In this document: piece after piece, positions 1 to 8,892 of the stretch
Layout: each line of letters opens with the position of its first letter
How positions within the stretch are numbered: the stretch's first letter is position 1
NCBI GenBank assembly: GCA_016463365.1
Contig: JAEMRJ010000001.1
Span: 1 to 64,000, forward strand
Length of the DNA: 64,000 nucleotides
Direction of reading: 5' to 3'
Source of the DNA: Thermoleophilaceae bacterium
GTDB taxonomy: Bacteria; Actinomycetota; Thermoleophilia; Solirubrobacterales; JACPNS01
Notes under the pieces: model-generated
Told to the model about the DNA's origin: nothing
The model's database searches: none
Seen by the model: only the letters and a program-made list of their open reading frames with translations
Program-made: the position numbers and the translations under genes

Positions 1-1
1 C

Positions 2-571
2 GGCACCAGCCCTCCCCCCTCTACTCCGCCGCCCACCACGCCGAGCACCCCATCAAGCGACGATTCAGCGAGCGACGGCGAGACGTTCATCTACCACGGC
101 GTGATCACCAAGGTGGTCGACGGGGACACGCTCAAAGTCAAAGTCAAAGGCCGCGTGAAAACCGTGAGGGCGATCGGGGTGGATACGCCCGAATCGAAGA
201 AGCCCGGTGTTCCCGTTGAGTGCGGCGCCAAGGAAGCAACCTCAGCCGCGATCAAATGGGGCTTCAAGAAGGCGATCGACAAGGACGGCGACGGAATCTA
301 TGACGCCGGCAAGAAGGGCCGCAAAGTGACGCTCAAGACCGACCCCACACAGGACAAAACGGACAAGTACGGCCGGCTCCTCGCCTACGTCACCCGCAAT
401 GGCACCAACTTCGCCCGCAACCAAATAACAAACGGCTGGGGCATGGTCTACGTCTACAACAACGTCCCCTTCAAGCAGGTCTCCGCTTTTCAAGCAGTCG
501 AGGCGCGCGCCAAATCTGCGGGCCGCGGCGTATGGGGCGAGTGCGACGGAAACTTCCACTCGGCCCAATAG
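2..571 (+). CDS. Thermonuclease (SNase) family nuclease, 5' end cut off by window
   Basis: The frame is open from the window edge, so the N-terminus is missing. A Pro/Thr/Ser-rich linker leads into an SNase fold, whose members cut DNA and RNA in a Ca2+-dependent reaction. All catalytic positions of the family can be matched: VVDGDT (nt 116-130), the Arg of VRAIGVDTPES, and the Arg of DKYGRLLAYV. An EF-hand-like loop, DKDGDGIYDAG, is inserted before the last of these and could be an extra calcium site. The linker suggests an exported or surface protein. A GTG at 101 is an internal start candidate only. A paralogue with the same GVPVEC signature lies at 7001-7582 on the other strand. Confidence 0.85.
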   Translation, partial: GTSPPPSTPPPTTPSTPSSDDSASDGETFIYHGVITKVVDGDTLKVKVKGRVKTVRAIGVDTPESKKPGVPVECGAKEATSAAIKWGFKKAIDKDGDGIYDAGKKGRKVTLKTDPTQDKTDKYGRLLAYVTRNGTNFARNQITNGWGMVYVYNNVPFKQVSAFQAVEARAKSAGRGVWGECDGNFHSAQ

Positions 572-616
572 CCGCCGCCGCTTTTCCGACACCCAAGTCG
601 CCCGACCAGCCCTCGC

Positions 617-1111
617 ATGTACACACCCTTTCTCTATTCCCTGACAACCCGCATCGACGGCAAGGACGGCCAACGTGTCTTCTCCGAAGACCGGGAGCAG
701 CTCGAGAAACTCCGCGCCGACGCCCTTCGCGAGCCCAGCGCCGGCGTTGCCGACGTCACCACCGCACTCACGACCGACGGCAGCCTCTCCACGGTCTTCT
801 GGCTCGACGCCAACGGCCGACTCGCGAAACTCGAAGCCAACGAGCTCGCGCGTCGCCTGGCGAACTCATCTCCACCCTCGCTGCCCGCTCGCCTCATCGG
901 ACACGCTCTCGAATTGCTGTTCGTCGTCGCCTGCCTCGCGGCGATTCTTCTGACTGGTCTTGCGGCCGTCGGTCTTGCCGTATCCGAGATCAACATCACC
1001 ACCTGCCTGGCCCTTCTGGGCGCAGCATTATTGATCGCACTGGCTTCCCGGTATAGCTCTGCATATCTGCTGAACAAGCCAAGCCCCGGCTTCTTTGATC
1101 TGCACAGGTAG
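617..1111 (+). CDS. Hypothetical membrane protein, two TM segments
   Basis: A 164-residue protein I do not recognise. The N-terminal ~95 residues are polar and charged; two long hydrophobic stretches follow (about residues 97-120 and 126-143), with a short C-terminal tail. The likely topology is a hairpin in the membrane with a soluble N-terminal domain. No clear Shine-Dalgarno precedes the ATG. It lies between the nuclease and an exported protein on the same strand. Confidence 0.55.
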   Translation: MYTPFLYSLTTRIDGKDGQRVFSEDREQLEKLRADALREPSAGVADVTTALTTDGSLSTVFWLDANGRLAKLEANELARRLANSSPPSLPARLIGHALELLFVVACLAAILLTGLAAVGLAVSEINITTCLALLGAALLIALASRYSSAYLLNKPSPGFFDLHR

Positions 1112-1120
1112 AACCCCATA

Positions 1121-1765
1121 ATGCGCGATGACAACAACGGGATCCCGATCACATTGAACAGCCACAGCTCCGCCGCAACGTCACGGCGCACCATCCCCCT
1201 CCGAGACACCATCGCCGCAATCGCATTGATCTGTCTTTTCGCAGTCCCCTTCGCCCCGGCCGCGACAGCCACGGCTGATCCAGTTAGCCCCGTCGCAGAC
1301 GAGTGCTACGACTCGATCGACAACGACGGCGACGGCACAACCGACATCGCCGGATCACCCGGCAAATACTCCGACCTTGACATCGGTTGCGAGGACGACA
1401 CGCCCACCACAGAGCAGCTCACGCAGGCTCCGAGAATCACGCTCTCCGACGCCACCGAGTATGCCGGCGAAGGCCTGTCGCGCTACTACGGCGCCCGCTT
1501 CAACAAGAACGACGACGAGTGGTTCGACTGCTGGCGCAAGACCCGCGTCGAAGTCTCATGCCGCTACGGATTCGTGCGCCACGTCTTCATCTACTCAGGA
1601 GTGATCCGCATCCACTCATACCAAGTCGCAGAAGAGGCGAAGATGTCCTTCAAACGCCGCGACTTCTGGCGCGGCCGCGACTCGCGCTTTCCAGGAGCCG
1701 ACGAGATCACCATCCTCAACTGCACAAAGAACAGCTGCGCCACCAGGCTGACTTACTACAACTAG
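1121..1765 (+). CDS. Hypothetical exported protein with DNDGDG motif
   Basis: A 214-residue protein. After a ~25-residue polar N-terminus comes a hydrophobic segment with small residues and an Ala-rich cleavage region (about residues 29-50), consistent with a signal peptide or anchor. The mature part opens with a Cys followed by SIDNDGDGTTD, a Ca2+-binding-like motif common in exported actinobacterial proteins. The rest contains several Cys (disulfides plausible) and aromatic residues. The start follows the preceding gene by 9 bases with AGGTAG upstream. Function unknown. Confidence 0.6.
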   Translation: MRDDNNGIPITLNSHSSAATSRRTIPLRDTIAAIALICLFAVPFAPAATATADPVSPVADECYDSIDNDGDGTTDIAGSPGKYSDLDIGCEDDTPTTEQLTQAPRITLSDATEYAGEGLSRYYGARFNKNDDEWFDCWRKTRVEVSCRYGFVRHVFIYSGVIRIHSYQVAEEAKMSFKRRDFWRGRDSRFPGADEITILNCTKNSCATRLTYYN

Positions 1766-1768
1766 TAG

Positions 1769-2026
1769 TCAGTCCACAAAGCCCGGATCCACCGCTTCCC
1801 CAACGCCGACAAGACTCCGCAACCACGAATGTTTTTGGTCGTAGACGGCTCGAAAGCAATGGCCGCGCTCGCACGTCAAAACCTCGCCGGCTACTTCCGG
1901 CTGCCACCCCGAATCAGCAAACTTCACCCGGCCGGCCTCGAGCGCGTACACCGATCGCACATCGTCAAGCTCTCCCCCACACGTCGGACATTCGAATATC
2001 GGAGCGAGCAGCTTCACGCTGCGCAC
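1769..2026 (-). CDS. Small zinc-ribbon protein
   Basis: An 85-residue protein with GTG start. CPTCGG (residues 13-18) and a downstream CERGHC provide four Cys/His ligands typical of a zinc ribbon. I do not know its function. A clearly related but broken copy lies at 6512-6704 in the same orientation, which supports this one being a real, conserved gene. The gene is convergent with the exported protein upstream in the window. Confidence 0.6.
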   Translation of the reverse strand: MRSVKLLAPIFECPTCGGELDDVRSVYALEAGRVKFADSGWQPEVAGEVLTCERGHCFRAVYDQKHSWLRSLVGVGEAVDPGFVD

Positions 2027-2132
2027 CTTACGCGGGCGACGCGCTTCGGCGCTTGGGTTATTTCCCCCGCTGCATCTTTCCCCTGATCGCCAAGACCCCC
2101 GAGCTTGCCCCGCCGCGACGGCGTCCGCTCGC

Positions 2133-2969
2133 TTACTTCGGCGGGCCTACGGGGTTCTTCTGTTCTCGCAAGAGCCCAGTTGGCACCGCACCCTGCATCA
2201 CGTCGAACCAGGCTTCCACGCGTTTGTCGATCCGAGACTCACGCTCCTCAAGCGAGCGCCGAAGCTCAATCGCCGCGTCGGCGGGTTCGCGCATCCCGAA
2301 CAGCTCAAGCACGTCATCATCCCCGAACAGCATCCAGATTCCGCCCAGTTCTTCGAGCGCATTCCACGACTCCTGCTCGGAGATAACCCCGGCCTGTTTG
2401 TCGCTCGCAAGCGCGTCCGACGCTCGTTCCAGAAGGGTTACCGCCACGATCTCCTCAGCGATACACGCCGCGGGCTCATTGCTCGACAGGCGCGCAAGTA
2501 GCGCCGTCAACGATCCGAACAACGCGGCGGCCATCTGCTCGTCGGCAACAACTGCAAATCCCTCCGGCAGCAAGCCCTTCACGTACTCGGCGCCACGGCC
2601 TGACCCCAGCTGCTCCTGATACTCCTGCGCGAACTCGCGCCCAGCTCGCACCAGGGCAGAACGAGCATGAAGGTCAAACACCGTCTGCCCCATGAAGCCC
2701 AGTACCGAATCCGGAAAGCGAGAAGGCTCCGTTAGGAACTGACTGCCGGCGTCCGAAAGCTCAACCACGACCACGCTACGTCCCAGCTCGTCAAGGACTT
2801 CGTCAGCGTGAAAGAGGCCAAAAGTCTCGGCCCGCGCGAACGTCGCGAGAACTCGGCCGGCACTCCAGTCGAGCACTCCCTCAAGCTCCGCCAGGCGGTC
2901 GACTTCAAACGGCTGTTCAAGCTCGCTTGCAGCCCGCGTGAACGACAAGATCTCCTCGCGAGTTGGCAT
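2133..2969 (-). CDS. Hypothetical 278-residue protein
   Basis: An acidic, mostly helical soluble protein with no family I recognise. It has no signal peptide or membrane segment. It is transcribed away from the lipoprotein gene at 3056, and the two share the intergenic region with a sigma-70-like promoter on the plus strand. Codon third positions are GC-rich as in neighbouring genes, which favours a real gene. No Shine-Dalgarno is obvious before the ATG. Confidence 0.55.
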   Translation of the reverse strand: MPTREEILSFTRAASELEQPFEVDRLAELEGVLDWSAGRVLATFARAETFGLFHADEVLDELGRSVVVVELSDAGSQFLTEPSRFPDSVLGFMGQTVFDLHARSALVRAGREFAQEYQEQLGSGRGAEYVKGLLPEGFAVVADEQMAAALFGSLTALLARLSSNEPAACIAEEIVAVTLLERASDALASDKQAGVISEQESWNALEELGGIWMLFGDDDVLELFGMREPADAAIELRRSLEERESRIDKRVEAWFDVMQGAVPTGLLREQKNPVGPPK

Positions 2970-2990
2970 CCGGCAAGCATACGGCCGCTC

Positions 2991-3020
2991 CTGACGGTGC
3001 GCCGCCCGCGCATCTATAGT
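2991..3020 (+). promoter_or_regulatory. Sigma-70-like promoter for lipoprotein gene
   Basis: CTGACG (2991-2996) and TATAGT (3015-3020) are separated by 18 bases, close to the vegetative consensus. They lie about 35 bases before the lipoprotein start, which has ACGGAGT as a ribosome site. Confidence 0.5.
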
Positions 3021-3055
3021 CCCCAGCTACTACCAAGTATTGCAACGGAGTCAAC

Positions 3056-3424
3056 ATGCGAACCCTCGGCATCATCCTGATAATTCTCGCTTACCTCGGC
3101 GCCAGCAGCTGCGGCGGCGCGGACAAGCCACCGATGCTCAGCTACGACGAGGCCAGCACCTTCACCGACCTCGATTCTTTGGCCGTAAACCTTGAGACCG
3201 ACCACCAAGAAGGCACCGACGATCCAGGACAATACGCGGAGCTTGACGAGCTCGTGCCTGAGGCAATCACAATCTTCCGAGCACACCCGAACACGACGCT
3301 TGACTCAACCGACAACCGCACCACCAGGCAAGCACTTTCAGACATCGCCGGCACGCTCGAGAACACGCACGAGTGGGGACAAGAAGACGCCGCCGACATC
3401 GATCGCGCGCTGAAGAACCCATAG
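3056..3424 (+). CDS. Putative lipoprotein
   Basis: A 122-residue protein with a short signal peptide ending in LGASSCGG, a lipobox with Cys at about residue 20, so the mature protein is likely lipid-anchored outside the membrane. The mature part is acidic and helical, with no recognised domain. Acidic lipoproteins on conjugative elements can act in surface exclusion, but nothing in the sequence shows that here. It is convergent with the restriction-modification gene. Confidence 0.6.
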   Translation: MRTLGIILIILAYLGASSCGGADKPPMLSYDEASTFTDLDSLAVNLETDHQEGTDDPGQYAELDELVPEAITIFRAHPNTTLDSTDNRTTRQALSDIAGTLENTHEWGQEDAADIDRALKNP

Positions 3425-3586
3425 ATCCCTTCGCCCTCTACTTGTGGGCCGCCGTTGCCCATCTCTGATGGATTCAATCCCTGAAGACCCAGCCGCACCA
3501 GCCGGCAGCAAGGACTCCAGAACCCCGCCCCCGATCTCACCGCGCGTCGTCCGCGCAACGCCGCGCCAACGAGCAGCCAACTCGGG

Positions 3587-6385
3587 CTATGACACCAGCT
3601 GCTGGTCTGCGCTCACTTGCGCGTAGCGCTCGAACAGCAACGCCAACCGCTCAACTTCCCCAAGAGATCGTCGACCGCCCCCGAATAGTTTGTCAATCTC
3701 ACGATCCAGTTCCTTGTGCGCGTCGACGAGCGCCGGCGGACACGCTGCTCGGTCATACAAAGTTCCCAGCGGCGTCCCCGCAAACTGCTCTCGGACTTCG
3801 AGTACCTGGTCAACCGCGTCCTCGATCGCCTTTTTCTGCGCGCCTTCGGGTTTCACGAACGGGAAGGCGTTATAAGAAATATCCGGCGTGATTCGAATGT
3901 CCGACTTCAGCCTGCCGGCCATTGTGCGCACCCACGCCATAAACATCTGTGACTGCAACGTCCCAAAAAGCCACTTCTCCTCAGACGCCACGACCATCGT
4001 CAGATTGCTCGCAATTACCTCAGGCTCAAGCCACGCCATCGGCACAACCATTCGCGTCTCAGATGAGACGACCGGGACACAAACAAAACGGACACCTGGC
4101 TGGCGAATAGCCGAGAAAAGCGACGGCTTACTCGCAAGCTCGCGAAGCTTTCGCTTTCTCACCTCGTTCTTCGTGTTATCCACCATCTCGACGCGCGCCT
4201 TTCGGACAATCTCTAGCCGGCTCCGAAGGAACTCCGACGACGCGATATCAGCGGGATCCGCGCCAACCAACCACAAGCAATAACGAGCGCCGCCATTCAT
4301 CAATTCTTTTGAACCCATGTACCGCCGTACATATTTGAACGCGACCGGGTCACTTGCCTCCAGCTCCGCGCGCTCGGCCGCGCTCACAACCAGCCCTCCC
4401 CCGTCCTCCGGCCGGCTCCCCTCAGTCAACTTTGGGACATCACCTAGCGGCAGCCTATGTTTCCCGAGCACCACCCACGGCGCCGCCACCAGATACCAGT
4501 TGATTTCGGCCACCTGCTCGACCTCCGGCTCGCCGGCAATGTCCGGATAAAGAAACAGCTCACTCTTCCCGGCGCGCTCGTTGGCGGAGAAGCCGACGAT
4601 CACAACATGGACAGCGGCCGTACCCTTGGCTTCACTTGTCCACTTGAATGTCCGATGCGCAAACTCAATCGCGAACCCGCGGCGCGCCAGGAGCGCCGCA
4701 AGCGTGATCGCCTGCTCACCCTGCACGATCGAGTTGGTCGAGACGAACGCAAAGCTTGGCCCTCCAGATTCCCCGTAGAGGACCGCCTGTCCGTACCAAC
4801 AGGCAACGTAATCGAGCCGCCCCGTTCGCAGGTCACTCTCCCCCACTTCCGCGAACACCCGCGACCTATCTTGCTGCTGCTCGCCGGTCATGTACGACAT
4901 TCCGACAAACGGCGGATTTCCAAAGACGTAATCGCACTCGCCCGCTGGCAACACGTCGTTCCAGCTGCCCTTAAGAGCGTTGCCAATCTCAATATTCGGC
5001 GCTGCCGGAATCGGAAAGCGCACATAGTGGTGACCAAACTCCTGGCTGATCTGCCGGTTGCATTGATGATCCATCAGGTAGAGCGCCGTGCGGGCAATCT
5101 TCGCCGGAAACTCTTCGAGCTCAATCCCATAGAACTGGTCCACCTTCACTTGCAAGCGAAGCTCAAGGTCATATGTCCACTGTCCTTTCAGCCCTTGCAG
5201 CTCCAGCAGTCTGCGGAGCGCTTCCGTCTCCAGAGCACGCACCTCGCGATAGGCCACCACAAGGAAGTTTCCGCAACCGCAAGCGGGGTCCATAAAACGC
5301 AGCTCGCCCAGGCGCGCCAGAAAAGCCTCGAGCTTCGGCTTTGTCTTCGCGCGCTCGAGGTCGCTCCCAAGCTCATCCAAGAACTGCGGCCGAATCGTCC
5401 GCAAAATATTCGCCTCAGTCGTGTAGTGCGCGCCGATCTCCCTACGCTCGGCCGCCGTCATCACGTTCTGGAACATCGACCCGAACACAGCCGGGCTGAT
5501 CACGCTCCAGTCAAACGCACACGCTGCAAGCAACGCCTCTCGCACCCCGGCGGAACACGTCGGGATCGGCAGTTGTTCTTCAAACAAGTCGCCATTGACA
5601 TAGGTGAACTGCGCCAGTTCCTCGTCCAATCCATCCGGCCGCTTCTCATCCTCAGTGTCGAGGATCTGAAACAGGTAGGCGATGGCCGCGCCAACGTCAC
5701 TTCCGTCTGCGCGCGTTCGAGCTGCCAGATAAGCGTGGAACGCAGCTCGATCCCAGATACCGCTGTCGTCGGCAAACAAGCAGAACAGAATCCGCGTCAA
5801 CCACTCCCTCATCGCGTGGGCTGCATATCCAGCCGCTTTCAACTCATCGTGAATCCGCGCGATCAATTCCGTTGCTTTGAGGTTCGCGTCCTCGACATTC
5901 TCGTAGGACTCCCCCGGCTTATTAAAACCAGCAAGCCAGTAGAACTGATCGAGGTTGTCCGCAAGCTCGGAAAGTGCGAACTCTCCCGCCTCGCCGCTGT
6001 CCAGGTTCTTCCACTTGAACCGCTGGAAATCACACGCGACCAAGAGCCAAGGGTGCGTCGCCGCGTCAAGCCCCGGCAAATAATCCACAAGCTGGTCCAT
6101 CGCCGCTTCCAGATCCTCGCCGGCCGACTTGTGCTCAACCCCCAGATGACCCGGATAGAGGAGATCTATCCAACCGATATTCCCGGTCGAGGCCCGGTCG
6201 GCAAGCTGCTCAAACACAGCCACCTGCTTACGGTCGATGCCGAAGATCGACAAAAACTCATTCCAGAATGTTTGCCGCTCTGCCTGCTCGGAAGTCGCAT
6301 CCGCGAACCGAGCCGAGAACGCGCGCGCAGCATCCTTCAAGCCGCTCTTGGTTTTCGCCACACCGCCGGTTTGCACGCCGCTCAT
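3587..6385 (-). CDS. Type IIL-like restriction-modification enzyme (MmeI family), endonuclease plus adenine methyltransferase
   Basis: A 932-residue single chain with the MmeI layout. The N-terminal nuclease motif is D-x9-E-x-K (Asp74, Glu84, Lys86 from the ATG used here), matching the D-x9-ExK pattern of MmeI. A helical linker follows, then methyltransferase motif I, DPACGCGNF (about 366), and motif IV, NPPF (about 490), then a C-terminal region that should hold target recognition. In this family one protein both modifies and cuts DNA, and no separate subunit is needed; none is adjacent. The TTG at 6394 is an alternative start. It most likely defends or stabilises the plasmid. All motifs are intact. 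Confidence 0.85.
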   Translation of the reverse strand: MSGVQTGGVAKTKSGLKDAARAFSARFADATSEQAERQTFWNEFLSIFGIDRKQVAVFEQLADRASTGNIGWIDLLYPGHLGVEHKSAGEDLEAAMDQLVDYLPGLDAATHPWLLVACDFQRFKWKNLDSGEAGEFALSELADNLDQFYWLAGFNKPGESYENVEDANLKATELIARIHDELKAAGYAAHAMREWLTRILFCLFADDSGIWDRAAFHAYLAARTRADGSDVGAAIAYLFQILDTEDEKRPDGLDEELAQFTYVNGDLFEEQLPIPTCSAGVREALLAACAFDWSVISPAVFGSMFQNVMTAAERREIGAHYTTEANILRTIRPQFLDELGSDLERAKTKPKLEAFLARLGELRFMDPACGCGNFLVVAYREVRALETEALRRLLELQGLKGQWTYDLELRLQVKVDQFYGIELEEFPAKIARTALYLMDHQCNRQISQEFGHHYVRFPIPAAPNIEIGNALKGSWNDVLPAGECDYVFGNPPFVGMSYMTGEQQQDRSRVFAEVGESDLRTGRLDYVACWYGQAVLYGESGGPSFAFVSTNSIVQGEQAITLAALLARRGFAIEFAHRTFKWTSEAKGTAAVHVVIVGFSANERAGKSELFLYPDIAGEPEVEQVAEINWYLVAAPWVVLGKHRLPLGDVPKLTEGSRPEDGGGLVVSAAERAELEASDPVAFKYVRRYMGSKELMNGGARYCLWLVGADPADIASSEFLRSRLEIVRKARVEMVDNTKNEVRKRKLRELASKPSLFSAIRQPGVRFVCVPVVSSETRMVVPMAWLEPEVIASNLTMVVASEEKWLFGTLQSQMFMAWVRTMAGRLKSDIRITPDISYNAFPFVKPEGAQKKAIEDAVDQVLEVREQFAGTPLGTLYDRAACPPALVDAHKELDREIDKLFGGGRRSLGEVERLALLFERYAQVSADQQLVS

Positions 6386-6511
6386 CTCGCCCAACCCTAA
6401 CCCCCGGGCCAGTTCCCTTGCAATCGTCTTTGCGCCAGCCGCTACCTACCACCTCGAATTAGGACTCACTGGTTCACCAACTCCCACGAGCCTCCGTATC
6501 CACGGCGATTG

Positions 6512-6704
6512 CTACTCATAAATCGCCTCGAAGACATGCCTCTCCTCGCGGGTAAGCACGTCGCCGGCAACCTCCGGGCGCCAACCCGAATCCTCGAACT
6601 TCACTTTTCCCGCCGGGGAGCGAATAGATCGAACGAATCTCGTCGAGCGCTACCCCGCAAGCTGGGCAATCCAAGGTTGGCGCAAGTCACTTCACACTGC
6701 GCAC
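6512..6704 (-). pseudogene. Decayed copy of the zinc-ribbon gene at 1769-2026
   Basis: Read on the minus strand from a GTG at 6704, the codons give VRSVK, then an in-frame TGA, then LAPTLDCPACGVALDEIRSIYSL, closely matching the intact gene. A frame change around a GGGAAAAG run then restores KVKFEDSGWRPEVAGDVLT and a TAG at 6512. One stop and one frameshift therefore inactivate it, and the second Cys pair is lost. This is direct evidence of an old duplication that brackets the restriction-modification block. Confidence 0.8.
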
Positions 6705-6728
6705 AATACGCGCGCCGCGGCCGGCTGC

Positions 6729-7001
6729 CTAGGAGCTTCCCGACGTCCCGACGATCACGTCTTTCCCCACGTCAGTCATGTGCACCCACCGCTCACCCGG
6801 GGTTTGATGAGCACCGCCTCCGGGCGTCACGCACTCAACCTCAACACCGTCCACCCTCCAGGCTCCGTAGCTCGCCGCGGCCGGACCAACCACCAAGTAC
6901 GTGCCGCCCCAATAGTCAGACCGGTAGACCGCCCCGATCACATGGCCGGTTGCAGTCACGTCCGGCGAAGCCCCTGCCTGCTTACTCGCGGCGTCTCCCA
7001 T
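6729..7001 (-). CDS. Hypothetical 90-residue protein
   Basis: It starts at an ATG inside TGATG, overlapping the stop of the upstream nuclease, so it is probably translationally coupled to it. The protein is Gly/Val-rich and beta-like with one Cys (VECVTPGGG). I do not recognise it. It is the last gene of the minus-strand operon that begins at 11.85 kb. Confidence 0.5.
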   Translation of the reverse strand: MGDAASKQAGASPDVTATGHVIGAVYRSDYWGGTYLVVGPAAASYGAWRVDGVEVECVTPGGGAHQTPGERWVHMTDVGKDVIVGTSGSS

Positions 7002-7582
7002 CAGCCCTCGCACGCTCCCCAAAGACCGCGGTCGGCTTTGCGTGCCTTCCCCGCGGCGGATTCATAAGACACACTTCGCGCCATGTTCGGCGGGATCGTG
7101 AGCGGCCGCGCGAGGCCTTTCTTCAGCAGAGTTCTGCCGTAATCCTTGCCGGCGAGCTCCACGTAGGCCAGCATGCGCTCGTACTTGTCCTTGCGATCGA
7201 CGTCGAAGATGAGCTTCACCTGTTTGCCCGTCAGGTGATCCTTCGAGTAGTGGCTCGCCTTCTTCGCGTAACACTCAACCGGCACGCCCTTCTTTACGGA
7301 TTCAGGCGTGTCGATCCCGACCACTCTCATTTTCTGGCGCTGGCCGTCCACTTTGGCGACAAACGTGTCGCCGTCGATCACATACTGAACGCGCACCGTC
7401 TCGCTCGGGCGCGGCAAGATCCCAGAGAAGGCGCCGCGCACTTTCTCGCCGAGATCCAAATCGCCCAGGGACACGCTTCCAAGCGACAGCCCGTTGCCGA
7501 GGCTCGCCACCGACGCGAGCGAGATGCCGAGCATTCCGCAGATCATCGTGATCATCCAGACACGCCTTGCGATTCCGAACAT
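7001..7582 (-). CDS. Exported or membrane-anchored thermonuclease (SNase)
   Basis: A 193-residue protein. An N-terminal hydrophobic segment (residues 8-25) is a signal peptide or anchor, and an SNase domain follows with VIDGDT, MRVVGIDTPES and DKYERMLAYV; all the catalytic Asp, Arg and Glu positions are kept. The ATG overlaps the upstream stop (TGATG) with AAGGGAG as ribosome site. It is paralogous to the nuclease at 2-571 (shared GVPVEC) but lacks the EF-hand-like insertion. Being inside the transfer operon, it may act on DNA outside the cell or at the mating junction; this is inference. Confidence 0.85.
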   Translation of the reverse strand: MFGIARRVWMITMICGMLGISLASVASLGNGLSLGSVSLGDLDLGEKVRGAFSGILPRPSETVRVQYVIDGDTFVAKVDGQRQKMRVVGIDTPESVKKGVPVECYAKKASHYSKDHLTGKQVKLIFDVDRKDKYERMLAYVELAGKDYGRTLLKKGLARPLTIPPNMARSVSYESAAGKARKADRGLWGACEG

Positions 7583-8892
7583 CAGATGCCCGCTCCCTTA
7601 GCCACGCTCGCGCCAGTTGAGACCTGACGCGCCTTGGTTACGGCGAGCAATCCAAACTTCTTGTCTGCCCGCGCGAGCGAGAGCTGATCCGTCCTGTTTG
7701 TTGGCCGGTGCATACCCACTGCAGACTCCAGCCCTGCAGTCCGCTGAAGATCGCGCGCGAGCTTCTGCCCGATACGTCCGACTCCCTCACCGCCAAACCG
7801 AGGAACTACTGATCCCAACTCCCAGCCAGGGCGATCTCCAAAGCGCCCCGACCTCATATCCAACCTGAGCTGCATCGCAGCATGATCCACAATGTCAAAG
7901 CTGCTCTGCACGATGTTGGGCGGAAGCTTCCCTGCGGGGATGTGAAGCTCGACTACGAGATCCGTTTGCAAAGCTTGACCTGCGCCGTAACTTTCAAATT
8001 GATAAGAATCGCTCGCAAGGTCGACCTTGACACGTGCCGGCTCACCCGCAACCTCTACTTGCGACCAGTCTTCGGGGCGCAGCCCCATCGCTCGCGTCCT
8101 GAAGCCCCATGTATCTTCGCCCGCCGCGACCCGCGGCACTGCGGCAGCAATCTCGCCGGCTAGAACTTCCGGAGCAAACTCCTCACCAAAGCTTCGACGC
8201 GCGGGCTTGATGTAACCCGCAAGAGAGTCGAAACGATCATTCCAATGCCGCTCAAGCCACTGACTTTCAAACTGATCTGCGCCCCCGCTCGGCAGCTCCA
8301 ACTGCTTGCGAACTGACTCCAATGATCCACCTGTTTTCACCTGCTCGAACTTGATACGAAGCAGCTCCAGCTGCACTGCTCCCGAATACTCCACGTCTAG
8401 GCGCGACCTAATCAGCGTCTCCTTGATCGTCGACAGCAAAACACTCGGATTCTTGCCCTCAAGTAGGGAGCTCACTTCCCCGCGCTCGGCCAGGAAGCGC
8501 TCCTTGGGGATGCTCTCTGAGATCGCATCGAGGGCGTCCATTTTTCTGCCCATATCGCCCGGCACAACCTGGGCGTTTACGCGCTTGGCGATGTCGCCGA
8601 TCATCTCCCGCGCATGACCGTTGTCCAGCGCTGCAACCAAATCTTCGTCACCGCGCGAAGCAAGCCCCCGCTCCCACGACTCGTAGCCCCTCCTTGCAAG
8701 CTCGCCTAAGTCAAAGCCATTCTCGCCACCAAAAAGCTTTGCAACCGCGAGCTCGTCGGCAGTGACCCTCATCGCATCCCGCCACCCGCGCGAGCCGTGC
8801 ACAAAGCCTGCGACCGTTTCTTTGCTCAAGATCTGGATGCGCTCTTCAAGCGTCGCGAAGGCCGATTCGGCAAGTCTTAGGTTTTCGCTCAT
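7582..8892 (-). CDS. Hypothetical protein of the transfer operon
   Basis: A 436-residue soluble protein, helical in its first half and more beta-like in its second, that I do not recognise. Its ATG overlaps the stop of the coupling-protein gene (ATGA), so it is almost certainly co-translated with it. That position suggests a partner or substrate of the coupling protein, perhaps a relaxosome-side or effector protein, but no motif supports a specific role. Confidence 0.6.
   Translation of the reverse strand: MSENLRLAESAFATLEERIQILSKETVAGFVHGSRGWRDAMRVTADELAVAKLFGGENGFDLGELARRGYESWERGLASRGDEDLVAALDNGHAREMIGDIAKRVNAQVVPGDMGRKMDALDAISESIPKERFLAERGEVSSLLEGKNPSVLLSTIKETLIRSRLDVEYSGAVQLELLRIKFEQVKTGGSLESVRKQLELPSGGADQFESQWLERHWNDRFDSLAGYIKPARRSFGEEFAPEVLAGEIAAAVPRVAAGEDTWGFRTRAMGLRPEDWSQVEVAGEPARVKVDLASDSYQFESYGAGQALQTDLVVELHIPAGKLPPNIVQSSFDIVDHAAMQLRLDMRSGRFGDRPGWELGSVVPRFGGEGVGRIGQKLARDLQRTAGLESAVGMHRPTNRTDQLSLARADKKFGLLAVTKARQVSTGASVAKGAGI

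Noticed and set aside
1121..1160. A sixth GATGACA promoter copy
   Set aside because: GATGACA here lies inside the coding start and no CCCRCYTACC follows at 15 bases.
1387..2619. 410-codon plus-strand frame overlapping the exported protein and zinc-ribbon gene
   Set aside because: Arg/Ser/Pro-rich nonsense typical of an alternate frame; overlapping genes have better evidence.
4457..6400. 647-codon plus-strand frame opposite the restriction-modification gene
   Set aside because: It is antisense to a gene with intact catalytic motifs; long shadow frames are expected at this GC content.
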